Shown here: one piece after another, positions 1 to 7,612 of the stretch
Position numbering within the stretch: position 1 is the first letter of the stretch
How the letters are laid out: each line of letters starts with the position of its first letter
Assembly: GCA_027320105.1 (NCBI GenBank)
Contig: DAHVMA010000032.1
Coordinates: forward strand, 1-53,571
Source of the DNA: JAKAQB01 sp027320105
GTDB taxonomy: Bacteria; Actinomycetota; Acidimicrobiia; Acidimicrobiales; Palsa-688
Length of the DNA stretch: 53,571 nucleotides
Direction: 5' to 3'
Notes under the pieces: model-generated
Database searches by the model: none
What the model was told of the DNA's origin: nothing
What the model saw: the letters and a program-made list of their open reading frames with translations, nothing else
Program-made: the position numbers and the translations under genes

Positions 1-117
1 TCCTCGTGGGACGACACCGTTGCGGGCGTCAGGGCCCGGGAGCCTCCCCCCAGGGTCGCCGTCTCACATCAGTCCTCACAGGACAAGCACCGCTAGCGAT
101 CCCCGGGGGTCGGTCCC
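1..117. other. Upstream spacer or gene end, unresolved
   Basis: This is where the end of rplX (L24) would be expected in a spc-type operon. Reading frame 1 is open from the window edge to a TAG at 94-96, but its residues do not resemble the L24 C-terminus, and the other two frames look no better. I call no gene here. Confidence 0.3.
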
Positions 118-720
118 ATGAGTAGTGGTACACCCATCAGCCCCGCTGCCAGCGCCGAGGCGCCGGCGCGCCCGCGGCTCAAGGTCCGCTACGAGACCGA
201 GTTGCGAGCGCAGCTGCGCCAAGAGCTCGGCCTCTCCAACGTGATGCTCGTGCCCCGGCTCGAGAAGATCGTGCTCAACACCGGCGTCGGTCGGGCCACC
301 CAGCAGCAGTCGCTGCTCGAGGGCGCCGTGCGCGACCTGCAGACCATCACGGGGCAGAAGCCGGTGATCACCGTGGCGAAGCATTCCATCGCCGGCTTCA
401 AGCTGCGGGAGGGCAACGCGATCGGCGTGAAGGTCACCCTGCGGGGTGACCGGATGTGGGAGTTCTTCGACCGGCTGGTGAGCCTCGCCATCCCCCGCAT
501 CCGTGACTTTCGGGGCCTGCCCACCCGAGGCTTCGACGGCCGGGGCAACTACACCTTCGGCGTCACCGAGCAGCTCATCTTCCCGGAGATCGACTACGAC
601 AAGATCGACGCTCCCAGGGGGATGGACATCACCATCGTGACCACGGCGCGCAACAACGAGGAGGGCCGGGCCCTGCTCGACGCGTTCGGCTTCCCGTTCC
701 GCAAGGAGGGCAACCAGTAG
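118..720 (+). CDS. rplE: 50S ribosomal protein L5
   Basis: Large-subunit protein that binds 5S rRNA in the central protuberance. The 200 residues exceed the usual 180 or so because of an Ala/Pro-rich leader (residues 1-20); the conserved fold starts near residue 22. Recognisable L5 segments are LNTGVG (53-58), ITVAKHSIAGFKLREG (84-99) and GNYTFGVTEQ (143-152). The stop codon is directly followed by the ATG of rpsN, so the two are co-transcribed and probably translationally coupled. The order L5-S14-S8-L6-L18-S5-L30-L15-SecY is that of the bacterial spc operon. Confidence 0.97.
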   Translation: MSSGTPISPAASAEAPARPRLKVRYETELRAQLRQELGLSNVMLVPRLEKIVLNTGVGRATQQQSLLEGAVRDLQTITGQKPVITVAKHSIAGFKLREGNAIGVKVTLRGDRMWEFFDRLVSLAIPRIRDFRGLPTRGFDGRGNYTFGVTEQLIFPEIDYDKIDAPRGMDITIVTTARNNEEGRALLDAFGFPFRKEGNQ

Positions 721-906
721 ATGGCCAAGAAGGCGCTGATCGAGAAGGCGCAACGGAAGCCGAAGTACAAGGTGCGCGCCTATACCCGCTGCCGACGGTG
801 CGGGAGGCCGCGCTCGGTGCTCCGCAAGTTCGGCCTGTGCCGCATCTGCCTGCGGGAGCTGGCGCACGCCGGCGAGGTGCCGGGCGTCACCAAGGCGAGC
901 TGGTAG
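721..906 (+). CDS. rpsN: 30S ribosomal protein S14, zinc-binding short form
   Basis: Small-subunit head protein of 61 residues, the short type Z (C+) form. Cys24, Cys27, Cys40 and Cys43 form the C-X2-C...C-X2-C zinc site. The C-terminal LRELAHAGEVPGVTKASW is typical of the family. The start codon follows the rplE stop with no gap. Many actinobacteria also carry a longer, zinc-independent paralogue used in zinc limitation; none lies in this window. Confidence 0.97.
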   Translation: MAKKALIEKAQRKPKYKVRAYTRCRRCGRPRSVLRKFGLCRICLRELAHAGEVPGVTKASW

Positions 907-918
907 GAGGGCGCCGCC

Positions 919-1323
919 GTGACCATGACCGACCCGATCGCCGACATGCTGACCCGGATCCGCAACGCCAACGTCGCCATGCACGACACCGTGCGGATGC
1001 CCTCCTCCAAGCTCAAGGAGGCACTGGCCACCGTCCTCACGCAGGAGGGCTACATCTCCGGTTTCGAGGTGACGACCGACGGCAACCGCCCGGGGCGGGT
1101 GCTCGAGGTCCGCATGAAGTACGCCCCCGACCGCAGCCGTACGATCTCCGGGATCAGGCGGATCTCCAAGCCGGGCCTGCGCGTCTACTCGGCCGCCGAC
1201 AAGCTGCCCCGCGTGCTCGGGGGTCTCGGCGTCGCCGTCCTGTCCACCAGCCACGGCCTCATGACCGACCGCGAGGCGCGCCAGCGCGGCGTCGGCGGCG
1301 AGATCCTCTGCTACGTGTGGTGA
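919..1323 (+). CDS. rpsH: 30S ribosomal protein S8
   Basis: Primary 16S rRNA-binding protein and, in other bacteria, the translational autoregulator of the spc operon. The 134 residues match the family. The N-terminus MTMTDPIADMLTRIRNA and the C-terminus with TDREARQRGVGGEILCYVW are diagnostic. GTG at 919 is preferred over ATG at 925 because AGGAGG at 905-910 lies 8 bases from the GTG but 14 from the ATG. Confidence 0.97.
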   Translation: MTMTDPIADMLTRIRNANVAMHDTVRMPSSKLKEALATVLTQEGYISGFEVTTDGNRPGRVLEVRMKYAPDRSRTISGIRRISKPGLRVYSAADKLPRVLGGLGVAVLSTSHGLMTDREARQRGVGGEILCYVW

Positions 1324-1335
1324 GGAGCTGATCCC

Positions 1336-1875
1336 ATGTCCCGCATCGGCCGTAGCCCGATACCCCTGCCCAACGGCGTCGAGGTGAGCATCGACGACCG
1401 GGAGGTCACCGTGAAGGGCCCCAAGGGCACGCTCGCCCGCACGCTGCCCGGCGCCATCACCGTACGGCGCGACGAGCAGGTGCTGGTCGTGGAGCGCCCC
1501 GACGACGAGCGCCACAACCGGGCCCTGCACGGCCTCACCCGCAGCCTGCTCAACAACATGGTCGTCGGCGTGACCGACGGCTTCAGCAAGGAGCTCGAGA
1601 TCGTCGGTGTCGGCTACCGGGCCACCGCCCGGGGAGCGTCGTCGGTCGAGCTCGCCCTCGGCTTCAGCCACCCCGTCGTCGTCGACGCCCCCGATGGGAT
1701 CAGCTTCGAGGTGCCAGCCCCGACCCGCATCGCCGTGCGCGGCATCGACAAGGAGAAGGTCGGCCAGGTCGCCGCCAACATCCGCAAGATCCGCAAGCCG
1801 GAGCCCTACAAGGGCAAGGGCGTCCGCTACGCCGGCGAGCGGGTCATCCGCAAGGCCGGCAAGGCCGCAAAGTAG
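1336..1875 (+). CDS. rplF: 50S ribosomal protein L6
   Basis: Large-subunit protein near the factor-binding site, 179 residues as expected. It begins MSRIGRSPIPLPNGVEV and has the characteristic C-terminal region KIRKPEPYKGKGVRYAGE. A GAGGAG motif at 1322-1327 supports the ATG at 1336. It lies 12 bases after rpsH and 13 bases before rplR. Confidence 0.97.
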   Translation: MSRIGRSPIPLPNGVEVSIDDREVTVKGPKGTLARTLPGAITVRRDEQVLVVERPDDERHNRALHGLTRSLLNNMVVGVTDGFSKELEIVGVGYRATARGASSVELALGFSHPVVVDAPDGISFEVPAPTRIAVRGIDKEKVGQVAANIRKIRKPEPYKGKGVRYAGERVIRKAGKAAK

Positions 1876-1888
1876 CCCGGGAGCCAAG

Positions 1889-2257
1889 ATGAGCTACAGC
1901 ACCAAGCAGAAGCAGGTGGCCCTGTCCCGGCGCCACCACCGGGTCCGCAAGAAGGTGAGCGGCACGGCCGAGCGCCCCCGCCTCTCCGTGCACCGCTCCA
2001 ACAGGCACATCGTCGCCCAGGTCATCGACGACCGCACCGGCCGCACGCTCGCCGCCGCGTCGTCGGTCGAGGCGGGCGTGCGGTCCGCCGGCCCCACCGG
2101 CAACAAGGCCGCCGCTGTCCTCGTCGGCCGCCTCGTCGGCGAGCGGGCCAGGGCGGCGGGGGTCACCGGCGTCGTGTTCGACCGGGGCGGCTTCCTTTAC
2201 CACGGCCGCATCGCTGCGGTCGCCGACGCGGCCCGCGAGGCCGGACTGGAGTTCTGA
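1889..2257 (+). CDS. rplR: 50S ribosomal protein L18
   Basis: 5S rRNA-binding protein, 122 residues. The ATG at 1889 is chosen because the conserved basic N-terminus (SRRHHRVRKKVSGTAERPRL) begins about a dozen residues later; the frame stays open further upstream, but only inside rplF. VFDRGGFLYHGRIAAVADAAREAGLEF-type residues end the protein as in other L18 proteins. GGGAG at 1879-1883 is the likely ribosome binding site. Confidence 0.96.
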   Translation: MSYSTKQKQVALSRRHHRVRKKVSGTAERPRLSVHRSNRHIVAQVIDDRTGRTLAAASSVEAGVRSAGPTGNKAAAVLVGRLVGERARAAGVTGVVFDRGGFLYHGRIAAVADAAREAGLEF

Positions 2258-2261
2258 CCGC

Positions 2262-2813
2262 ATGCCGCCGGAGTCGCAGTACGAAGACCGCACCATCAAG
2301 GTCAACCGTGTCGCCAAGGTCGTGAAGGGTGGCCGGCGGTTCTCGTTCGCCGCGCTCATGGTGATCGGGGACGGCCAGGGGACGGTCGGCCTCGGCTACG
2401 GCAAGGCGAAGGAGGCCGGGCTGGCCGTCCAGAAGGGGATCGAGGAGGCCAAGAAGAACCTCTTCAAGGTTCCCCTCGCCGGCAGCACGATCACCCACCC
2501 CGTGCTCGGGGAGGCCGGCGCCGGACGGGTGCTGCTCAAGCCCGCCGCTCCCGGGACCGGCGTGATAGCCGGCGGCGCCGCCCGCGCCATCCTGGAGATG
2601 GCCGGCATCCACGACATCCTCGCCAAGTCCCTCGGATCGTCCAACAGCATCAACGTCGCCCAGGCGACCGTCGCCGGGCTTCGTGCACTCAAGCGGCCCG
2701 ACGAGGTCGCCAAGTTGCGGGGCAAGTCCCCAGCCGAGGTCGTCCCCGCCGGCGTACTGCGCGCCTTCAACGAGGCCCAGCGCGGCCCGCACGTCCCCGA
2801 CGAGGTGGCCTGA
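2262..2813 (+). CDS. rpsE: 30S ribosomal protein S5
   Basis: Small-subunit protein involved in decoding accuracy and mRNA unwinding. The 183 residues include the N-terminal double-stranded-RNA-binding fold (RTIKVNRVAKVVKGGRRFSF near residue 8) and the conserved GYGKAKE and GSSNSINVAQATVAGL segments. It starts 4 bases after rplR, and its TGA overlaps the ATG of rpmD by one base. Confidence 0.97.
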   Translation: MPPESQYEDRTIKVNRVAKVVKGGRRFSFAALMVIGDGQGTVGLGYGKAKEAGLAVQKGIEEAKKNLFKVPLAGSTITHPVLGEAGAGRVLLKPAAPGTGVIAGGAARAILEMAGIHDILAKSLGSSNSINVAQATVAGLRALKRPDEVAKLRGKSPAEVVPAGVLRAFNEAQRGPHVPDEVA

Positions 2814-3244
2814 TGGCCGATGACCTGCTCGTCGTCCAGGTCCGCTCGGGGATCGGGACCAAGCCCAAGCACCGGGGCACGCTGCGCGCCCTGGGTCTGC
2901 GAGGGATCGGCTCCTCCAACGTTCTCCCCGACCGGCCGGAGATTCGGGGCATGATCGCCCGCGTCCCGCACCTGGTGCGGGTGGAGGTGGCGCCGGACGG
3001 CCGTCCGGCGGCGTCGCCGGCGGTGTCGCGCCCGGACGGGTCCAGCCCGACGGCGTCCCTGTCGGACCGGTCGGACCGGTCCGGCCGGTCGGGCGGGTCT
3101 GGCGGGTCGGGCGGGTCGAGCCCCGCCGAGCCCGAAGACTCCGGCTCCGCAGAGCCGGGTGAGGCTTCCGCTGCCGAGCCGGCCGGGGCCGACGAGCCAC
3201 CCTCCGCAGCGGTGGACACCGAAGCACCCACCGAGGAGTCCTGA
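2813..3244 (+). CDS. rpmD: 50S ribosomal protein L30 with long low-complexity tail
   Basis: The first 60 or so residues are a normal L30 (VVQVRSGIGTKPKHRGTLRALGL type core). The protein then runs on for about 80 residues to 143, while bacterial L30 is normally about 60. The extension is disordered in appearance: a stretch of Ser/Gly/Asp/Arg triplets (SDRSDRSGRSGGSGGSGGS) encoded by 9-base near-repeats at about 3060-3120, then an acidic Pro/Glu/Ala tail. The frame stays open to a TGA one base before the rplO ATG, so the tail looks translated. The L30 call is firm; the tail has no known role. Confidence 0.92.
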   Translation: MADDLLVVQVRSGIGTKPKHRGTLRALGLRGIGSSNVLPDRPEIRGMIARVPHLVRVEVAPDGRPAASPAVSRPDGSSPTASLSDRSDRSGRSGGSGGSGGSSPAEPEDSGSAEPGEASAAEPAGADEPPSAAVDTEAPTEES

Positions 3245-3245
3245 C

Positions 3246-3734
3246 ATGAAGATCCACGACCTGCAGCCCCCCGCAGGCTCAACGCGTCCCCGCCGGCGCG
3301 TCGGGCGCGGCATCGCCGGCAAGGGTGGCAAGACCGCCGGCCGGGGCACCAAGGGCCAGGGTGCCCGCAACAACATCAAGCCGGGGTTCGAAGGCGGACA
3401 GCTCCCCCTCACCCAGCGCGTCCCCAAGCTGAAGGGGTTCAAGAATCCCTTCCGCGTCGAGTACACCGTCGTCAACCTCGACACCCTCGAGGCGTTCGAC
3501 GGCGCCGAGGTCAGCCCTGACACGCTGCGCGCCGCCGGCCTGGTGCACAAGCACGGGCTGGTCAAGGTCCTCGGCCGGGGTGAGCTGTCCCGGGCACTCA
3601 CAGTGTCCGCGCATGCTTTCTCCGCGTCCGCGGCGGCGGCGATCCGGGCCGCCGGCGGGACCGTCGAAGTGCTGCCCCCGCCGTGGGGTGACCGCCGGCC
3701 GGCGGCCAAGGGCAACGCCCTGACCAACCGCTGA
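3246..3734 (+). CDS. rplO: 50S ribosomal protein L15
   Basis: Late-assembly large-subunit protein, 162 residues. It has the Gly-rich basic N-terminal arm (RRRVGRGIAGKGGKTAGRG) and GFEGGQLPLTQRVPKLKGF. ATG at 3246 follows the rpmD stop by one base and starts the conserved MKIHDLQP. This is the last ribosomal gene before a 246-base gap that precedes secY. Confidence 0.96.
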   Translation: MKIHDLQPPAGSTRPRRRVGRGIAGKGGKTAGRGTKGQGARNNIKPGFEGGQLPLTQRVPKLKGFKNPFRVEYTVVNLDTLEAFDGAEVSPDTLRAAGLVHKHGLVKVLGRGELSRALTVSAHAFSASAAAAIRAAGGTVEVLPPPWGDRRPAAKGNALTNR

Positions 3735-3774
3735 GGAGCTGGACGCCGGCGCCACCCGCCCAGATCTGCTCGAA

Positions 3775-3817
3775 CTGTGAGTGGAAAGTACACAGGGTGT
3801 GTCGTTATCACTCACAG
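3775..3817. promoter_or_regulatory. Nested 43-bp dyad between rplO and secY
   Basis: Outer arms CTGTGAGTG (3775-3783) and CACTCACAG (3809-3817) pair perfectly. Inner arms ACACA (3790-3794) and TGTGT (3798-3802) pair around the same centre, 3796. No T-run follows, so it is not a classical terminator. It could be an operator or an RNA hairpin in the secY leader. GGAAA (3783-3787) and CGTT (3803-3806) inside it also resemble an ECF sigma promoter. Confidence 0.5.
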
Positions 3818-3875
3818 ATCGTGCCGAAGGGCTCCGCGCGGCCCAAGGGGTGCCAGCGCACGACGGACCGGTTCC

Positions 3876-3922
3876 GACCCGGCTTCGACCCGACTTCCGA
3901 CCCGACTTCCGACCCGACTACC
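3876..3922. repeat. 12-base tandem repeats upstream of secY
   Basis: The unit GACCCGACTTCC occurs at 3887-3898 and 3899-3910, with variant units at 3876-3886 and 3911-3922. It sits in the non-coding stretch before secY. A possible -10 element TACCCT follows at 3945-3950. Confidence 0.7.
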
Positions 3923-3980
3923 TACACAGCGGCCGGCCGGGCGCTACCCTGCCTGAGTCCGCGGTACCAGGAGAAGCTGG

Positions 3981-5297
3981 ATGCGAAGCTCGATTTCCAA
4001 CCTTTCCAACATGTTCCGGGTCGCGGACCTGCGCAAGAAGATCCTGTTCACGCTCCTGGTCATCGGGCTGTACCAGCTGGGCGCCAACGTTCCCTGCCCG
4101 GGGATCAGCTACAAGGCGATCCAGGAGGCGGCGACAACCTCGGGCCACGGCGGTGTTTTCAGCCTGCTCAACCTGTTCTCGGGGGGAGCGCTGGCCCGCT
4201 TCGCCGTGTTCGGCCTCGGGATCATGCCTTACATCACCGCCTCGATCATCATCCAGCTACTGATGGCGGTGATCCCGAAGTTCGAGAAGTGGCGGGACGA
4301 GGGACCGACCGGGCAGAAGAAGCTCACCCAGGTCACCCGCTACACGACGATCGTACTGGCGCTGCTCCAGTCGACGACGCTCGTCTACGCCTTCCATGTC
4401 GGGAGCCCGATCCTGCTGGGCACGTCGAGCACGATCGACTACATCCCCAAGTTCGGCATCCCGCTCGTCCTGCTGATCGTCCTCACGATGACCGCAGGGA
4501 CCGTCGTCGTGATGTGGCTCGGTGAGCTGATCACCCAGCGCGGGGTCGGCCAGGGCATGTCGGTGCTGATCTTCACCAATGTGGTGGCGACCATGCCCGC
4601 CGGCGGAGCGGCGATCAAGAACCAGGCGGGCTGGGGGAGGCTGGCCGTCATAGTGGCCATCTCCATCTTCCTGCTGGGCTGCATCGTGTTCATCGAGCAG
4701 GGTCAGCGGCGGATCCCGGTCACCTTCGCCAAGAGGGTCGTCGGTCGGCGCATGTACGGCGGTCAGAGCACGTACATCCCCATGAAGGTCAACACCGGTG
4801 GCGTGGTCCCGATCATCTTCGCCAACTCGGTGCTGTACTTCCCGTTCCTGCTGTCGAACCTCCTACCCTCCAAGGGCTGGGGGCTGAGCGTGCAGACGTG
4901 GATCAACACCCACCTCGCGCAACCCAACAACCTCACCTACATCGGGTTGTACGGGCTGCTGATCGTGGCGTTCGCCTACTTCTACGCCGCCCTCACCTTC
5001 GACCCGCACCAGCAGGCCGACCTCATCCGCAAGCAGGGCGGCTACATACCGGGGATCCGGCCCGGCCCCCCGACGGAGCGCCACCTGCAACGCATCCTCA
5101 ACCGCGTCACCCTCCCCGGCGCCGTATGGCTCGCTTCGGTTGCCCTGCTACCGGCGCTCATGCTGTCGTTGTTCCACATCCAGAACTACCCCTTCGCGGG
5201 TACGACACTGCTGATCGCCGTCGGCGTCGCCCTGGAGACGATGAAGCAGGTGGACAGCCAGCTGATGCTGCGCAACTACGAGGGCTTCCTGAGCTAG
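3981..5297 (+). CDS. secY: Protein translocase subunit SecY
   Basis: Channel subunit of the SecYEG translocon in the cytoplasmic membrane. The 438 residues and about ten hydrophobic segments fit the family. Diagnostic parts are FRVADLRKKILFTL at the N-terminus, GIMPYITASIIIQLL (the plug and TM2 region), and the cytosolic loop GYIPGIRPGPPTERHLQ. AGGAGAAG at 3969-3976 precedes ATG 3981. The 246-base leader with a dyad and repeats suggests that secY has its own promoter rather than only reading through from rplO. Confidence 0.97.
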   Translation: MRSSISNLSNMFRVADLRKKILFTLLVIGLYQLGANVPCPGISYKAIQEAATTSGHGGVFSLLNLFSGGALARFAVFGLGIMPYITASIIIQLLMAVIPKFEKWRDEGPTGQKKLTQVTRYTTIVLALLQSTTLVYAFHVGSPILLGTSSTIDYIPKFGIPLVLLIVLTMTAGTVVVMWLGELITQRGVGQGMSVLIFTNVVATMPAGGAAIKNQAGWGRLAVIVAISIFLLGCIVFIEQGQRRIPVTFAKRVVGRRMYGGQSTYIPMKVNTGGVVPIIFANSVLYFPFLLSNLLPSKGWGLSVQTWINTHLAQPNNLTYIGLYGLLIVAFAYFYAALTFDPHQQADLIRKQGGYIPGIRPGPPTERHLQRILNRVTLPGAVWLASVALLPALMLSLFHIQNYPFAGTTLLIAVGVALETMKQVDSQLMLRNYEGFLS

Positions 5298-5352
5298 TGG
5301 CCCGGACGAGGCCCTCCCTGCCCCGTTCGAGCCCGGACCGACCGGACGCTCC

Positions 5353-6030
5353 GTGAACCCGGGCGCGCGCCTCCTCGTACTCGGGAAGCAGGGCGCCGGC
5401 AAGGGTACTCAGGCAGTTCGACTGTCCCGTCACTACGTGGTGCCACACATCTCGACGGGCGACACCTTCCGGCAGGCGGTGCGTTCGGGTTCGGAGTTCG
5501 GGCAGAAGGCCAAGCGGTACCTCGACGCCGGCGAGTTGGTGCCCGACGAGCTCGTGATCGGCATGGTGCGGGAACGGCTGACGAGGAGCGACACCTCACA
5601 TCGCGGCTTCGTCCTGGACGGCTTCCCCAGGACGGTCCCGCAAGCGGAGGCTCTCGAGGACATGCTGGTCCCCAACGGCCTCCACCTGGCCGTCGACATG
5701 GAAATCGACACGGGCACCGTCCTCGCCCGCCTCGCCAGTCGCCGGGTCTGCGTGGACTGCGGGGCGAACTACAGCGTGATCGACAACCCGCCCCGCGTGC
5801 CGGGGCTGTGCGACGTCTGCGGAGGCGAGGTCGTGCAGCGTGACGACGACACGGAGGGTGCCATCCGCCGGCGTCTCGAGCTCTACGATCGCGAGACCGC
5901 CCCTCTCATCGCCTGGTATGCCGAGCGCCAGCTGCTTGCCCGCATCGATGGCCTCGGGACGCCCGACGAGGTGACAGAACGCATCGTCTTGGAGGTCGAC
6001 CGCCGGATCCTCCGCAGGGCCGGCGGATGA
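5353..6030 (+). CDS. adk: Adenylate kinase, zinc-lid form
   Basis: Converts ATP and AMP to two ADP in the cytoplasm. The 225 residues contain the P-loop GKQGAGKGT (11-19), the AMP-site DGFPRT (89-94) and a lid with Cys133, Cys136, Cys153 and Cys156, the four-Cys structural zinc form. The usual GPPGAGKGT P-loop is altered to GKQGAGKGT, but the catalytic Lys and the Gly residues remain. GTG 5353 is the start, 55 bases after secY. The order secY-adk-map is standard in bacteria. Confidence 0.96.
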   Translation: MNPGARLLVLGKQGAGKGTQAVRLSRHYVVPHISTGDTFRQAVRSGSEFGQKAKRYLDAGELVPDELVIGMVRERLTRSDTSHRGFVLDGFPRTVPQAEALEDMLVPNGLHLAVDMEIDTGTVLARLASRRVCVDCGANYSVIDNPPRVPGLCDVCGGEVVQRDDDTEGAIRRRLELYDRETAPLIAWYAERQLLARIDGLGTPDEVTERIVLEVDRRILRRAGG

Positions 6031-6353
6031 CGCCGGCGGCCGGTGACGGCCGCCGGCGCTGCCAGTCGGGACTGGTGGCCCCGCCATCTCGGGGCGGCGA
6101 GCTGCTCTCCCTGCCGGACCCCCTCGGGCCTACGACGGTTGCGATCAGCGTTGGAGTCGCCACACCCTGTGTTGGGCGATGGAATCGCGTGACACGGTGT
6201 CCGGGTTCGTGCAGTGGGCTCGCCGACGGTTCTCGGTGCACTGGCCACCTGCGTGCAGCCCGCTGACCGCTCCGCAGGGCACACAGGAGTCAGGAGTGAC
6301 GGAAGCCGCAGGACGGGGCCACGAAACCCGCCGGGCAGGGCCACACTGGGGGG
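6031..6353. other. Non-coding gap between adk and map
   Basis: These 323 bases hold short open frames on both strands, but none has a recognisable protein or good start context. The last bases before map (CTGGGGGG directly before the ATG) probably act as its ribosome binding site. I could not identify a convincing promoter or terminator. Confidence 0.4.
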
Positions 6354-7097
6354 ATGAGACGACGTCCCGACGAGTTGGCGAAGATGCGCAAGGCGGGTCG
6401 CGTGGTGGCCGAGATGCACGCCGCTACCCGGGAGGCGGCGCGCCCGGGCGTGACCACGGCCGACCTCGATCGGGTCGCCAGGGAGGTTCTCGACCGGCGG
6501 GGTGCACGGTCCAACTTCCTGCACTACCACGGTTTCCCGGCCGTGATCTGCACCTCACCCAACTCGATGATCGTGCATGGGATCCCGGGCGACTACCGCC
6601 TGGAAGAGGGCGATATCCTCTCGATCGACTGTGGTGCCATCGTCGAGGGCTACCACGGAGATGCGGCGTTCACCTTGGGAATCGGGAGGACCAGCGGTGA
6701 GGCGGACAAGCTGCTCCGCGTCACCGAGGAGAGCCTCTGGGCGGGCATCGACAAATTGCATGATGGCAACCGGCTCCACGAGGTCGGCCTCGCCGTCCAG
6801 CAGGTAGCCGAAGGCGCCGGCTTCTCGGTGGTACGGGAGTACGTCGGCCACGCCATCGGCACCGCGATGCACGAGGATCCCCAGGTCCCCAACTACTGGC
6901 CGGGCACCCCCGGCCCCAAGATCAAGACCGGCATGGTGTTCGCCGTCGAACCCATGGTCAACGTCGGCGGACGAGGGACTCGGACGCTCGCAGATGGGTG
7001 GAGCGTCGTGACCGCCGACGGCAGCCTGTCCGCCCATTTCGAGCACACGATCGCCGTGACCCACGACGGACCCGAGGTGCTCACCTTGGCGGACTGA
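6354..7097 (+). CDS. map: Methionine aminopeptidase type I
   Basis: Removes the initiator methionine from new proteins. The 247 residues keep the full di-metal site: Asp92, Asp103, His166, Glu199 and Glu230, with substrate-side His75 in SMIVHGIP. Conserved motifs are LSIDCGAIVEGYHGDAA, VGHAIGTAMHEDP and VFAVEPM. ATG 6354 directly follows a G-rich stretch. It is the last gene before the gap from which infA is missing. Confidence 0.97.
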   Translation: MRRRPDELAKMRKAGRVVAEMHAATREAARPGVTTADLDRVAREVLDRRGARSNFLHYHGFPAVICTSPNSMIVHGIPGDYRLEEGDILSIDCGAIVEGYHGDAAFTLGIGRTSGEADKLLRVTEESLWAGIDKLHDGNRLHEVGLAVQQVAEGAGFSVVREYVGHAIGTAMHEDPQVPNYWPGTPGPKIKTGMVFAVEPMVNVGGRGTRTLADGWSVVTADGSLSAHFEHTIAVTHDGPEVLTLAD

Positions 7098-7182
7098 TCC
7101 GGCACATCAGCCAGCCCGCCTGGTCTCTGTCGGTAGTGGCGGGACACGGCAATTGTGCTCCTGTTGGGGTGGCGGGATGGGG

Positions 7183-7266
7183 AACCGCGCGCAGCCAGGT
7201 CAACCGCGCGCAGAGACGACGGGATTCCGTCCTGTGTGCGCGCAGTCGGGGCGGCTGCGCGCGGTT
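7183..7266. repeat. Dispersed intergenic hairpin repeat, copy A
   Basis: AACCGCGCGCAGCC (7183-7196) and GGCTGCGCGCGGTT (7253-7266) are perfect 14-base inverted arms. A second AACCGCGCGCAG begins 19 bases after the first, at 7202. Bases 7202-7222 are identical to 23251-23271 in copy B, and the 19-base spacing of the two left arms is also the same in both copies. Confidence 0.75.
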
Positions 7267-7344
7267 TGGGTTGGGGATTGCCCTCCACGGTGGGGCAATG
7301 CGGGCAGGTCGGAGAATGCGGAGGGTGGCGGGCGTGCCACCAGC

Positions 7345-7401
7345 GGGGTGGGATGCGGCCGGCGGGGTGGGATGCGGCCGGCGGGGTGGGATGCGGCCGG
7401 C
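7345..7401. repeat. 19-base tandem repeat, three units
   Basis: The unit GGGGTGGGATGCGGCCGGC occurs three times without mismatch at 7345-7363, 7364-7382 and 7383-7401. It lies in the non-coding map-rpmJ gap and is probably a slippage product. Confidence 0.9.
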
Positions 7402-7612
7402 GGCGGGGGGCCGGCGGGGCCGGCGGGCGAGGGTAGCACCGCCGGGGTGAGCACGGGTGGACGAACGCCCCAGCGCGCGATAGCCTGATCGGCCGGTCCC
7501 AGCGCCGGTTTCGCGCGGCTGGGACACGAGCGTCCCGGCGCGCCTCGGGGCCGTTGCCCCGCCAACCGCCGTCACTCCACCTATACCCGCCGTTGCCCGG
7601 CAGGAGCCAGTC

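Larger units (their letters stand above)
7098..7612. other. Gap between map and rpmJ; infA absent
   Basis: These 515 bases lie where infA (initiation factor IF-1) normally sits. None of the open frames encodes the IF-1 OB fold (no GDRVVVELSPYDLSRGRI-like residues), so infA is probably elsewhere in the genome. The stretch instead holds a structured GC-rich repeat (7183-7266), a 19-base tandem repeat (7345-7401) and a GC-rich leader before rpmJ. Confidence 0.6.

Noticed and set aside
76..1887. 603-codon open frame on the minus strand across rplE-rplF
   Set aside because: It lies antisense to four certain ribosomal protein genes. Long antisense frames are expected at about 70% GC, and it resembles no protein family.
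6027..6266. 79-codon frame overlapping the adk stop (ATGA)
   Set aside because: No ribosome binding site apart from the overlap, no recognisable fold, and Arg/Cys/Gly-rich composition typical of chance frames.
7345..7401. CRISPR-like array
   Set aside because: The units are directly adjacent with no spacers and no cas genes are present.
7098..7612. Hidden or broken infA
   Set aside because: I looked in all frames for the IF-1 OB-fold residues and found none, so I call neither a gene nor a pseudogene.
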